A program made the position numbers and the translations under genes. DNA of 39,420 bases from Deltaproteobacteria bacterium (lineage in GTDB: Bacteria; Acidobacteriota; Holophagae; Holophagales; Holophagaceae): assembly GCA_020048105.1 (NCBI GenBank), contig JAIFMW010000078.1, forward strand, positions 1 through 39,420. The letters are read 5' to 3'. Every line of letters starts with the position of its first letter. Within the stretch, counting starts at the first letter, position 1. This document shows, piece after piece, positions 26,101 through 33,857 of this stretch. Below the pieces are notes generated by a model. That model was not told the DNA's origin, searched no databases, and saw only the letters and a list, made by a program, of their open reading frames with translations.

Positions 26101-26219
26101 CTATGGATCTCGCCGAGAAGCATCCTCTTGTCACTCTGATGACAAAGCCCTTTGGTATGAAGGAACTCCAAAAACAACTGACCTCGCTTATGGGGCCCCC
26201 GAATGGGGCCATCCCATGA
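23124..26219 (+). CDS. Soluble hybrid kinase with five PAS domains and a C-terminal receiver
   Basis: 1031 residues, no membrane segment. PAS-like domains lie at about 25-150, 155-275, 283-400, 408-530 and 532-650, several closed by DITDRK or EITERK linkers. A coiled stretch (EEQQLHLQAQLQQAQKMESL) leads into the core AHDMNN (His679), [17 protein letters not shown] and [13 protein letters not shown]. The receiver has Asp958 in [11 protein letters not shown] and TKPFGMKELQ. The core is a close duplicate of those in the genes at 7625 and 26216; PAS1 resembles PAS3 of the gene at 3874 (both with LQGRTSMDP/MQGKTAMDP-type text). The stop overlaps the next kinase start by four bases (ATGA). The signal is unknown. 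Confidence 0.86.
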   Translation: MSISTDPDAPEVSKEPSSEWETRYWDLLNGVPYGVVYHDATGAIISANAVAQRILGLTLDQLQGRTSMDPCWRSIHEDGSVFPGDTHPASVALRTGQAVNDVVMGVFNSDGGDLRWITISALPLFHSDEIRPHQVLVSIVDITDRKRAEASLHEAEWKFRALFEMGPIGVAYHRMIYDDSGKPVDYVFLDANQKYIDLTGVDPRGRTVLQAFPGIENDPFDWIGTFGRVARTGKSIHFEQHLQVNDRWYDCVGYQYEPDHFVAAFFEITERKRIENALREAHQFNASIIHSAQEGVIVYGPDLTYLVWNPFMEAVSGVSAKEVLGKHPLEVFPFLEKAGVMDRLRKILAGEEVGTLDFPYHVPQTGRSGWSSDRSAPLRNTQGEIIGVIGTVSDISEHKRNEEALRASEARYRSILNASPDAIVTSDLGGLVLGVPPLALKLFHAEHEDQLLGHLLTDFIAPEDRERAANRIGLMLQGVMTGPGEYRALRVDGTTFFMEANGEFVRDAEGHPTSIVFVLRDITAHRQAQDSLRESNELLSLFVHHSPVYAYLKEVTPTESRVLQASENFQAMIGIPGSKMVGKTMTELFPAELAAKMAADDWDVVSKGIALEFEEALNERNYITLKYPIRQGPRTLLAGFTIDITARKQAEEQQLHLQAQLQQAQKMESLGSLAGGVAHDMNNVLGAILGLASVHLEIQPANSPAHRAFDTISQAAIRGGKMVKSLLNFARQSPGEEREVDMNEILREEVRLLERTTLAKIRLEMDLASNLRPMLGDAAALTHAFMNLCVNAVDAMPSSGTLTLRTRNVDNDWIEVLVEDTGIGMSPQVLERAMDPFYTTKEVGKGTGLGLSMVYSAVKAHRGQMEIQSLPGHGTSVRMRFPVCEAKVTAPQGSVVEEKSEAAGRGLCVLFVDDDPLIQSSMHAILEALGHEVSAAFCGEDALAKLEAGYCPDVVILDMNMPGLGGIGTLPRLRQLRPTLPVLLATGRADQAAMDLAEKHPLVTLMTKPFGMKELQKQLTSLMGPPNGAIP

Positions 26220-29044
26220 TTTCCAATCTTGTCGAGCTGATGAACAATCTCGCCATTTTGGTGGCCCTCAGTCTTGTTTCAGGCTTCATCCGGCAGCGCC
26301 GTGACCTGAAAGTTTGGGGAAACATTCTGCAAGGGGTGCTCTTCGGGGGCGCTGCAATCCTTGGAATGCTGCGGCCTGTGGCCTGGGGCCCAGGGCTCAT
26401 CATGGACGGTCGTTCAGTGATGATCAGTCTTTGCGGTCTGTTTTTTGGCCCCATTGCTGGAACCCTTGCGGGTGGAATTACGCTTCTGTATCGAGTCTTT
26501 TTGGGTGGGCAGGGCGTGGCTCTGACCCTCTGGGGAATTCCCACTCAAGTCATCATGGGGATTGGCTTTTACTATTGGTGGACCCACAAGGGGAAGCCCC
26601 TGACAGCCCTGCGCTTGTATGGCTTTAGCGTGGCGATTCACTTGGTTTTTATTTCAATAATGGTTGCGGTGCTTGGCTTCGAGACCAGTCGGCGGTTTTT
26701 GATTCCGGTCCTGGTGGCCTATCCCTTGGTTGCTCTTTTGATCGGCAAGATTCTTTCCACTCAGGAGGTGGGGTTTCGTGCCGTGGAGTCCTTACGGAAT
26801 AACGAGAAACGCCTAGACGATATTTTGAATTCGGTGGATGCCTTGATCTACATCAAGGATGTTCAGGGCCGCTACACCTACGTGAATCGCAAGGTCTGCG
26901 AACTCTTTGGCCACACCGCCCACAACATTATTGGCAAGCGGGATGACGCCTTTTTCTCGGGCGGATCCCTGGCCGAAATTGTACAGAGCGATCGTCCTGT
27001 GATTGAACAAGGCGAGACGATCGCACGCGAGGAGATTGATCTAAGCGATGCCGATGGAAGATTGCACACCTTCTGGTCGGTGAAGATCCCGCTCAAGGAT
27101 GCAAGCGGGGCCGTCTGCGGACTCTGCGGTACGTCAACGGACATTACGGATCGGAAAGTGACTGAGGCGGCCCTTCGGGACAGCGAAGAACGCTACCGGC
27201 GCATTACGGAGGGCCTAACGGACTATCAGTACCGGGTGCGAGTTGAGCATGGGCAGGCCATGGAGACCACCCACGGGCCGGGTTGCGAAACTATCACCGG
27301 GTACTCGGCCCAGGACTTTGCCGACAATTCCTATCTCTGGTTCACGATGATCGCGCCGGAGGATCGCGATCAGGCTCGAGTTCTTGCGGCACAGAGGCTG
27401 AATGGGCAAGATTCCGACCCCTTCGAGCACCGCATTTACCGCAAGGACGGGGCCCTGCGCTGGGTGAGTGATACCTGCATTCTCCACAGGGACGGCGAGG
27501 GAAATCTACTGGCCTACGATGGTGTCGTCGAGGACATAACGGAACGCAAAGCCTCTGAGGAAGCGCTGCGGCAAAGCGAAGAGCGCTTTCATGGCTTGCT
27601 GCAAAGCGTGGACTTCGCGGCCGTCAAAAGCTATGCCCCCGATGGCACGACCTTATTTTGGAATAAGGCCTCCGAACGGCTCTTTGGATACTCCGCTGAG
27701 GAGGCCGTCGGCCGCAGCCTCCTCGACCTGATCATTCCGAAGGAAATGCAGGCCGACGTGAAACAGGCCATGCAGAAAATGTGGGAGACGGGCCAACCCA
27801 CTCCTGCCTCGGAGCTTTCACTCGTGCGCAAGGATGGATCCCGAATTGCGGTTTATTCGAGCCACGCCATTGTTCGGGTACCCGGGCGTGAGCCCGAGAT
27901 GTTCTGCATGGATATCGATCTCACGGATCGCAAGCGGCTCGAAGCACAGCTCCATCAATCCCAAAAAATGGAAAGCCTCGGCATCCTGGCCGGTGGCGTG
28001 GCGCACGATATGAACAATGTGCTTGCGGCTGTGCTTGGCTTGGCCTCTCTGCATCTGGATATTCAGCCACCCGAGAGTTCAGCGCGCCGGGCCTTTGCCA
28101 CCATCACCAAGGCTTGCGATCGAGGCGTGAGTTTGATTCAGAGCCTTCTCGGCTTTGCTCGCAAGGGTTTGGCCGAGGAGAAGGCCTTGGACATGAACAC
28201 CCTGATTCAGGATGAGGTGCGCCTTCTCGAGCGCACCACCCTTGCTCGCGTTCGCTTGGAAATGGATTTGGCAGCGGATCTTCGGCCCATACAAGGGGAT
28301 GCCAGCGCCCTCACTCACGTATTGATGAATCTGTGCGTCAATGCTGTGGATGCCATGGCCGTTAATGGCACGTTGACCCTGCGCACTCGCAATCTGGACG
28401 ACGATTGGATCGAGGTGCAAGTGGAGGATAACGGGTGCGGGATGTCGAAGGACGTCTTGGAGAAAGCCTTGAATCCCTTTTTCACTACAAAAGAACCCGG
28501 CAAGGGCACTGGACTCGGCCTATCCATCGCCCATAGCACCATTGCGGCGCATCACGGACGAATGGAAATTCAAAGTGAACTCGGTCGCGGCACAACGATA
28601 TCGCTGCGATTCCCGGCCTGTGATCCTGCAACCTTCGAAGCCGAAGTCGCGCCGTTGCATCGTGGTGAGATTTCTCAGGCGAGTCTGCGGGTTCTGCTCG
28701 TGGATGATGACGAACTGATTCAGGGCTCCATGCAAGCGATTCTGGAAACGCTCGGCCACACGGTGGAAATTGCTCCCAGCGGCGAGGCTGCCCTTGCCAA
28801 GCTTGAGGAGGGACTCGAGCCCGATGTGGTGATTCTGGACATGAACATGCCCGGGCTCGGCGGCGCTGGCACCCTGCCGTGTCTTCGGCGCGCGCGTCCT
28901 GCGCTACCGGTACTGCTTGCCACGGGACGAGCCGACCAAACGGCCCTGGACCTTGTGGCCGCTCACGCCATGGTCACCCTGATGCCCAAGCCCTTCGGCA
29001 TCAGGGAACTGCAAAGAAACTTGGAGTCTCTGCAGCCGCGGTAG
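26216..29044 (+). CDS. 5TMR-LytS / three-PAS membrane hybrid kinase with receiver
   Basis: 942 residues. The N-terminal 5TMR-LytS module (1-185) is strikingly similar to that of the gene at 3874 (SGFIRQRR, GPGLIMDGRSVMISLCGLFF). PAS domains follow at about 196-315, 321-450 and 455-575. The kinase core carries AHDMNN (His597), [17 protein letters not shown] and [13 protein letters not shown], and the receiver has Asp875 in [14 protein letters not shown]3-core-receiver match the same block of the gene at 7625. The protein thus looks like a recombinant of two other kinases in this locus: the membrane head of one and the cytoplasmic body of another. It is translationally coupled to the preceding kinase. 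Confidence 0.87.
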   Translation: MISNLVELMNNLAILVALSLVSGFIRQRRDLKVWGNILQGVLFGGAAILGMLRPVAWGPGLIMDGRSVMISLCGLFFGPIAGTLAGGITLLYRVFLGGQGVALTLWGIPTQVIMGIGFYYWWTHKGKPLTALRLYGFSVAIHLVFISIMVAVLGFETSRRFLIPVLVAYPLVALLIGKILSTQEVGFRAVESLRNNEKRLDDILNSVDALIYIKDVQGRYTYVNRKVCELFGHTAHNIIGKRDDAFFSGGSLAEIVQSDRPVIEQGETIAREEIDLSDADGRLHTFWSVKIPLKDASGAVCGLCGTSTDITDRKVTEAALRDSEERYRRITEGLTDYQYRVRVEHGQAMETTHGPGCETITGYSAQDFADNSYLWFTMIAPEDRDQARVLAAQRLNGQDSDPFEHRIYRKDGALRWVSDTCILHRDGEGNLLAYDGVVEDITERKASEEALRQSEERFHGLLQSVDFAAVKSYAPDGTTLFWNKASERLFGYSAEEAVGRSLLDLIIPKEMQADVKQAMQKMWETGQPTPASELSLVRKDGSRIAVYSSHAIVRVPGREPEMFCMDIDLTDRKRLEAQLHQSQKMESLGILAGGVAHDMNNVLAAVLGLASLHLDIQPPESSARRAFATITKACDRGVSLIQSLLGFARKGLAEEKALDMNTLIQDEVRLLERTTLARVRLEMDLAADLRPIQGDASALTHVLMNLCVNAVDAMAVNGTLTLRTRNLDDDWIEVQVEDNGCGMSKDVLEKALNPFFTTKEPGKGTGLGLSIAHSTIAAHHGRMEIQSELGRGTTISLRFPACDPATFEAEVAPLHRGEISQASLRVLLVDDDELIQGSMQAILETLGHTVEIAPSGEAALAKLEEGLEPDVVILDMNMPGLGGAGTLPCLRRARPALPVLLATGRADQTALDLVAAHAMVTLMPKPFGIRELQRNLESLQPR

Positions 29045-29162
29045 CACCGATTGGCTTTCCGTTGAAATCCAGATTTTGCCTCATTCTTTTGGACGAAATG
29101 TGGCAGTCCTTGATGGCTGCGCCTATCTTAGGGTCAGGGATAGTCCCCGGGAGTCATCGCCC

Positions 29163-29540
29163 ATGGAAGCCTCCAATCAGCGAGAATTTACTCGGGTCCC
29201 CATTAATGTTCGGGCCGAAGTGAAGGGCGGGGGTTTTGATATCACCAGCTCGACCACCCAGAGCCTAAGCATGAAGGGCATGTTCGTGGCCTGCTCCGAG
29301 CAAGTCCCCGTGGGCACGGAATGTGAGATCACGCTGTTTTTGGGTGATGGCGATATTCAAATTCAGACCGAAGGGCCCGTGGTGCATTGCTATCCCGATG
29401 GCATCGCGCTGCAGTTCACCCGCGTTCTAGGCATTGAGAGTTTCGAGCATCTTCAGAAGCTGGTGCTCTACAACGCACCGAATCCCGATGAAATCGAAAA
29501 CGAGTTCAACACCTCCACGGGAATTCACCGCAAGGTCTAG
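29163..29540 (+). CDS. PilZ domain protein (putative c-di-GMP receptor)
   Basis: 125 residues that are essentially a single PilZ domain. It has an N-terminal basic motif NQREFTRVP and the downstream SLSMKGMFV, corresponding to the RxxxR and (D/N)xSxxG c-di-GMP-binding motifs. The Asp/Asn position is occupied by Ser in QSLSMKG, so affinity is uncertain. TTG at 29076 would extend the frame by 29 residues that do not resemble PilZ, so the ATG at 29163 is chosen. It lies 118 bases downstream of the last hybrid kinase and may be an effector of the same signalling group. Confidence 0.78.
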   Translation: MEASNQREFTRVPINVRAEVKGGGFDITSSTTQSLSMKGMFVACSEQVPVGTECEITLFLGDGDIQIQTEGPVVHCYPDGIALQFTRVLGIESFEHLQKLVLYNAPNPDEIENEFNTSTGIHRKV

Positions 29541-29680
29541 GCGCAGGCTCCTGGTCTTCCTTGAGTTTTTTCGTTATTGAATCTCGGCAATGCATCGCGC
29601 CGATGACCCTCCTTTGGCGCCTTTTTATGGGTGCGTGATTGGTGGGCTGGCGCGGGGCCCTAGGGTACAAGCGATTTCAT

Positions 29681-29722
29681 CGTTGTATCTCGTTGTATAT
29701 AAAAATCACCAATCGATATATT
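29681..29722. promoter_or_regulatory. CGTTGTAT direct repeats upstream of the TonB receptor
   Basis: Two adjacent 10-base units, CGTTGTATCT and CGTTGTATAT, occupy 29681-29700, followed by AT-rich DNA and CGATATAT at 29714-29721, about 60 bases before the receptor start. This looks like a repressor site for metal-responsive control. A ModE/tungstate-type half-site (CGTTATAT) is the closest thing I recall, but that is speculation. Confidence 0.3.
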
Positions 29723-29780
29723 CTTACAGGACTATCGATCCGGAGCGTTGCTTCCCGATCGAAATGAAGGAGATCCTGGC

Positions 29781-31796
29781 ATGGCCAAAAACATTTGTAC
29801 GCCTTTAGCTCTGATGCTTTCTGCCTGCCTGGCGCTGCATGCGGAGCCACCCCTCGGCGAACTCCCAACCCAAGGGCAACAGGACAAGGCAAAGGCAAAG
29901 GCCAAAGAAAAGACCAAGCCTGGGAGCTTCAAGCTGGGCGAGGTCACCGTGGTTGTTACGGGTAATCTGGAGGTGTTGGAGCAGGTCCACACCCGCGTGG
30001 ATGCCGAGACGATCAAGGCCTTCAATACCGATACTGTTAGTGCAGCCTTGGCTTTGCTGCCTGGGCTCTCGGTGTCCTCGAATCCCAAAGCCGAAACGGT
30101 GATTTACCTGCGGGGCCACGATTCCCGCCGGGTGCCGGTGTATCTGGATGGCATCCCTTGCTATGTGCCTTACGAAGGGCAGATGGATTTCGGGCGTTTC
30201 TCCACCTTCGATTTGGCGGAGATCCAGGTTGCAAAAGGCTTCAGCTCGGTATTGTTTGGGCCCAATACGCTGGGTGGGGCCATCAACCTCGTGACCCGAC
30301 GGCCTTCCACGACCTTTGAAGGAGATGTGCTCGGGGGTGTTTTCGACGGCAATGGCAAGAAGCTCGCTGCCAACGTGGGGAGCAATCTGGGCACGTTTTA
30401 CGTGCAGGCCGGGGCAAGCCTGCGGGATGCCGGGGATTTCCGCCTGTCCTCGAACTTCAAGCCCAACATCCGAGAAAATGGTGGGCGACGCGAGAACAGC
30501 TATTCCAAGGATTCCAAGGGCTCGGTGAAATTCGGTTTTACCCCCAATGCCACGGATGAATACGCGCTGGGTTTTGTGGCCCAGAAAGGTGAAAAGGGCC
30601 AACCTACTGCCACCGATCTGGCAACGCCGGCGCGGTACTGGCGCTGGCCTACGTGGGATAAGCAAAGTGCCTATTTTACGTCCAACACTTCCCTGGGAAC
30701 CCAGAGCTATGTGCGCTTGAGGGCCTACTTCGACAGCTACAAGAACACCCTGAACGCCTATACCAACGGCAGCTATACCACGCTGCAAACGACCGGTGGC
30801 ATGGCGCCCACGGGGATCAGCATCTACGACGATTTTACGCGAGGCGCGATTCTCGAATTTGGCACCACGGCCCTCAAGGGCAACAGTCTGCGCGCCGTAA
30901 TCCAAGCCAAGACCGATGTGCACCGCGAGGACAATGCCACCAATGCGTGGAAGGGCTACCGCGATGATCTGCGTTCCGTGGGCCTCGAGGACGCCATCAC
31001 TCTTTCGGAGAGCTTTGATCTTTCCCTAGGGTTGGGAATGGATCAGCAGCGCCCCGTGGAAACCGGCGCCTACCTCCGCACGCCCCCTAAGAACTGCTAC
31101 CAGGGCCAGCTGGGCGCCTTTTGGAAACTGGCCCCCACGCTCCAGGTCTATGGCACCGTGGCCCTAAAGGATCGCTTCCCGACCCTCAAGGATCGTTTCT
31201 CGCTGCGCTTTGCCACCTTTATTGAGAACCCTGAACTTAATCCCGAGAAATCCCTGAATCTGGATCTGGGCGTGAAGGCTAGCTTGGCCTCCTGGTTATC
31301 CCTGGAGGGCGCGCTCTTCCAAAGCGAAATCACGGATTTGATTCAGGAAGTTAAATTCGTGGCGGGCACTCGCTCTCAGATGCAAAACATCGGCAAGGTG
31401 CGCCACCGGGGTGTGGAACTCTCGGTGGGGTTGAAGCCCATCACCTGGGCCGAACTGGGTGTCAATTACACCTACCTGGATCGGGAAAACCTCAGCAATC
31501 CCGAAATCAAACTCACCAGCACCCCTCGCCAACGCGCCACGGGCTTCCTGCGATTCCTGCCCTCGGCCCAATGGCAGATTCAAGCCAGCGTGGAAAGCCA
31601 GGATCAGCTGTGGGATAGCAATACCGTGCGCCTGGGTGGCTACACGACAGCCAACCTGAGTGTGGCCTGGAAGCCCATCAAACCTCTCACCCTGGATGTG
31701 GGCTTCTCCAACATCCTGGACCGTGACTACCAGCAGGTGAGCGGCTATCCCTTGCCGGGCCGCACCTGGTTTGCCAACGCACGCTATCGCTTCTAG
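29781..31796 (+). CDS. TonB-dependent outer-membrane receptor
   Basis: 671 residues. The signal peptide (about 1-22, LALMLSACLALHA) is followed by a Lys/Ala-rich spacer. The plug domain has VVVTGNLEVLE, LALLPGLSVSSNP, IYLRGHDSRRVPVYLDGIP and FGPNTLGGAINLVTRRP. A ~500-residue beta-barrel follows, ending in NARYRF with the terminal Phe typical of outer-membrane barrels. The ATG at 29781 is preceded by AAGGAGATCC; the frame begins earlier but without a signal peptide. It imports a large or scarce ligand (metal complex, cofactor) using TonB-ExbBD energy. The following periplasmic gene starts 11 bases later and should be functionally linked. The plug lacks clues to the substrate. Confidence 0.9.
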   Translation: MAKNICTPLALMLSACLALHAEPPLGELPTQGQQDKAKAKAKEKTKPGSFKLGEVTVVVTGNLEVLEQVHTRVDAETIKAFNTDTVSAALALLPGLSVSSNPKAETVIYLRGHDSRRVPVYLDGIPCYVPYEGQMDFGRFSTFDLAEIQVAKGFSSVLFGPNTLGGAINLVTRRPSTTFEGDVLGGVFDGNGKKLAANVGSNLGTFYVQAGASLRDAGDFRLSSNFKPNIRENGGRRENSYSKDSKGSVKFGFTPNATDEYALGFVAQKGEKGQPTATDLATPARYWRWPTWDKQSAYFTSNTSLGTQSYVRLRAYFDSYKNTLNAYTNGSYTTLQTTGGMAPTGISIYDDFTRGAILEFGTTALKGNSLRAVIQAKTDVHREDNATNAWKGYRDDLRSVGLEDAITLSESFDLSLGLGMDQQRPVETGAYLRTPPKNCYQGQLGAFWKLAPTLQVYGTVALKDRFPTLKDRFSLRFATFIENPELNPEKSLNLDLGVKASLASWLSLEGALFQSEITDLIQEVKFVAGTRSQMQNIGKVRHRGVELSVGLKPITWAELGVNYTYLDRENLSNPEIKLTSTPRQRATGFLRFLPSAQWQIQASVESQDQLWDSNTVRLGGYTTANLSVAWKPIKPLTLDVGFSNILDRDYQQVSGYPLPGRTWFANARYRF

Positions 31797-31807
31797 GAGG
31801 CACCCTC

Positions 31808-32881
31808 ATGCTACGCACACTCGCTCTTTCGCTTTGCGCCCTCGGGCTTCTGGCAGTGGCGCCCGAGGCGCCCCAGCTCAAGGGTGCCTTGGCCAAACCC
31901 GGAAAATTGGATGCGACGACCCTCAAGGGCCTGCCCAAATACCGCCGCTTGGTGAAGGTCGCCACCCCAGATGGTCAGTACCGCTGTTCCATGGAAGTGG
32001 AAGGCTATGCCTTGCGGGATGTGCTGGATCGGCGGGTGATCAAAAAGCAGGATGATGGTTTTGATCGGCCCCTGGATCTCTTTATCACCGTGAAGGGGCG
32101 CAACGGTGAACAGGCCTTGTTCTCCCACGGCGAAACCTTCTTGGCCGGCGATGAAGGGGCGCTGCTCGTGGAAAAGGCACGCCTGATCCTGCCCCACCAT
32201 CACGATCCCCTGAAAGCCGGCACCAACGATCCCACCGTGCTGCTGAACGTGTCAGGGCGGCAAAAAAACAACCTAGCCGCGTGCGCTGGCTGCCACGAAG
32301 GGCCCAAACCCCCGGCCTTATCCTTACCCAAGGGCTGGTTGTTGGTGACACCCCAAGATGGCTTTGGGGGTCGCTTTGTGGAGGACATTGCCGAAATTAC
32401 CCTGCGCCAAGTGGGCACCACGGTAAAGGACACGCGATCCACCTCTAAGAACGCTTTCGTGGAAGCCCCGATGCTCGTGGGTCCAGGAGGGCAGGGGGCT
32501 CTTCTCAACGTCGAGCGATTCCAGCAACTGCCCCACTCCGCGTTGAAGGATGCCACCTTTGGTTTGGGCAAGGGATTCCATGGTCTAAATACCTGGGAGG
32601 GTGTGCCCCTGGAGGCCCTGATACGCTCCCTGTTGCCTCCCGGCACCGATCCCCGGAAAACCTATGTGGTCGTTACTTCGGAAGATGGCTACCGCGTGGT
32701 GTACTCCGGTAGCGAAGTCTTTGCCGCTGCCCCCGAAAAGGGCGTGCTGCTCGTGGAGCGCAAGAACGGCACCCTCTTGGGTAAAGGTTCGGGGCGCTAC
32801 ACCACGCTATCTCGCACCGATTTCTACATCGATCGCGATGTGCGGATGGTGAAGGAAATCCGGCTGGAAGTGCTGCGCTGA
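31808..32881 (+). CDS. Exported protein with a CxxCH heme-c motif, possible molybdopterin-oxidoreductase-like fold
   Basis: 357 residues with a signal peptide (LALSLCALGLLAVAPEA). Its centre contains LAACAGCHEGPKP, a single CxxCH c-type heme site. The N-terminal (YALRDVLDRRVI...GEQALFSHGE) and C-terminal (WEGVPLEALIRSLLPPGTD, YVVVTSEDGYRVVYSG) segments each resemble the small domain of sulfite-oxidase-like proteins, without the molybdenum-ligating Cys. It is therefore probably a periplasmic binding or electron-transfer protein rather than an enzyme. Placed 11 bases behind the TonB receptor, it may accept the imported ligand or modify it. I do not recognise a named family; the heme site is seen directly, the fold is inference. 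Confidence 0.6.
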   Translation: MLRTLALSLCALGLLAVAPEAPQLKGALAKPGKLDATTLKGLPKYRRLVKVATPDGQYRCSMEVEGYALRDVLDRRVIKKQDDGFDRPLDLFITVKGRNGEQALFSHGETFLAGDEGALLVEKARLILPHHHDPLKAGTNDPTVLLNVSGRQKNNLAACAGCHEGPKPPALSLPKGWLLVTPQDGFGGRFVEDIAEITLRQVGTTVKDTRSTSKNAFVEAPMLVGPGGQGALLNVERFQQLPHSALKDATFGLGKGFHGLNTWEGVPLEALIRSLLPPGTDPRKTYVVVTSEDGYRVVYSGSEVFAAAPEKGVLLVERKNGTLLGKGSGRYTTLSRTDFYIDRDVRMVKEIRLEVLR

Positions 32882-32930
32882 GGACTTGTGTTTGCGGGGA
32901 TCCGGCTTGGCCGGAAAACGGATCTGCTGC

Positions 32931-32972
32931 GAAGGCGCCAAGGGGCGCCTTCGCGCCTTGGTGTTTCTTCTT
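32931..32972 (+). terminator. Probable intrinsic terminator
   Basis: GAAGGCGCC (32931-32939) pairs perfectly with GGCGCCTTC (32944-32952) around a four-base loop. A T-rich stretch follows to about 32978 (GTGTTTCTTCTTTTTG). The T-rich part begins ~10 bases after the stem, so it is not a textbook terminator. It lies 50 bases past the CxxCH gene. The remaining spacer to 33206 shows nothing else clear. Confidence 0.55.
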
Positions 32973-33206
32973 TTTGATGGGACGCTAAAACGCGAATCAG
33001 GGTTAGTGGCCGGGCCCTTTGCATCCACAAATCTTTGCTGCGCCCGAAATGGGCCGAGTTGGTTTGTCCGTCCCTGGTTTCTCCAATGCTCCATTGGGCT
33101 ATGGCCCCTGGTTTTTCCTTGGTGCAGGGATTTCAGGATCTGGGAGACTGGATGGCCGCAAGGCTTCATCGAGCAGGCCTTCCTCGGCCCCACATCAGGA
33201 GTTCCC

Positions 33207-33734
33207 GTGAAAATCTCACTGCAGACTGCAACCTTAGTGACCGTGGCTCTCTTGGGCCTTTCCGCCTGCAAGAAGAACGATGAGAAGCCACTGACCATGC
33301 CGGGTGCGCCCATGCCCATGGATGCGACCCACGGCGTGACTCCGGGCGCGGGAATGGGCATGCCCAAAGCTGCCAAGAAGGAAACCCAGGTGGTGGTTCC
33401 CGAAGGGCTCAAGGGGAAATGGAAATCGATTCGAGTCGCCGTGGTGGATAAGGCCTCGAAGAAGGAAACGCTGCATGTGGTTCCCGTCGGCAAGGACTTT
33501 CTGCTTCCGGGCACAGGGCTGACGCTGCGGGCGGACAACTTGTTGCCTGATTTCAGCATGGGCGATGGCGTCATTTCCTCGAAGTCCGAGAAACTCGAAA
33601 ACCCCGCGGCCCAGGTGCGCATCACCGAGGGTGGGGAGGAGCGCTTCAAGGGTTGGATGTTCTCGAAATTCCCAGAGACCCATTCCTTTGACCACCCCAA
33701 GTTTGCTCTGAAGCTGGTGGAGTTCATTCCTTGA
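33207..33734 (+). CDS. DUF2155-like lipoprotein
   Basis: 175 residues from a GTG start at 33207, preceded by CAGGAGTTCCC. The signal peptide ends in the lipobox LLGLSAC, so the protein should be lipid-anchored at Cys20 or thereabouts. A Met/Pro-rich linker (MPGAPMPMD, GAGMGMPK) follows. The globular part contains GLKGKWKSIRVAVVDKASKK, LLPDFSMGDGVISS and FKGWMFSKFPETHSFDHPK, the W(M/L)F...hp pattern I associate with DUF2155 proteins of Gram-negative bacteria. Function is unknown. The frame is open upstream to 32886, but that part has no signal sequence. The Met/His-containing linker could bind metal; this is speculation. Confidence 0.68.
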   Translation: MKISLQTATLVTVALLGLSACKKNDEKPLTMPGAPMPMDATHGVTPGAGMGMPKAAKKETQVVVPEGLKGKWKSIRVAVVDKASKKETLHVVPVGKDFLLPGTGLTLRADNLLPDFSMGDGVISSKSEKLENPAAQVRITEGGEERFKGWMFSKFPETHSFDHPKFALKLVEFIP

Positions 33735-33741
33735 TCTTGGG

Positions 33742-33760
33742 TCTGTGACCATGTTCACTT
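33742..33760. promoter_or_regulatory. Candidate Rex operator
   Basis: TCTGTGACCATGTTCACTT keeps the TGTGA-N6-TCAC core of the Rex consensus TTGTGAA-N4-TTCACAA, with mismatches at the outer and one inner position. It lies about 15 bases upstream of the predicted -35 of rex, suggesting autoregulation. Single imperfect match; unproven. Confidence 0.42.
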
Positions 33761-33775
33761 CCCCAGGGGAAGGGC

Positions 33776-33804
33776 TTGACCAAGTGGGAAGGCTAATCGA
33801 TAAT
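33776..33804 (+). promoter_or_regulatory. Predicted sigma-70-type promoter of rex
   Basis: TTGACC (33776-33781), a 17-base spacer, then GATAAT (33799-33804), about 54 bases before the rex ATG. This is a good match to the housekeeping consensus and spacing. Confidence 0.55.
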
Positions 33805-33857
33805 TTTGTATCGAGATGAATTCCTCGATTCTCTCTTTCCCATCCCCGGAGGTCACC

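Noticed and set aside
32886-33206. Longer form of the DUF2155-like protein
   Set aside because: The upstream part lacks a signal sequence; the GTG at 33207 gives an ideal lipoprotein signal and has a ribosome site.
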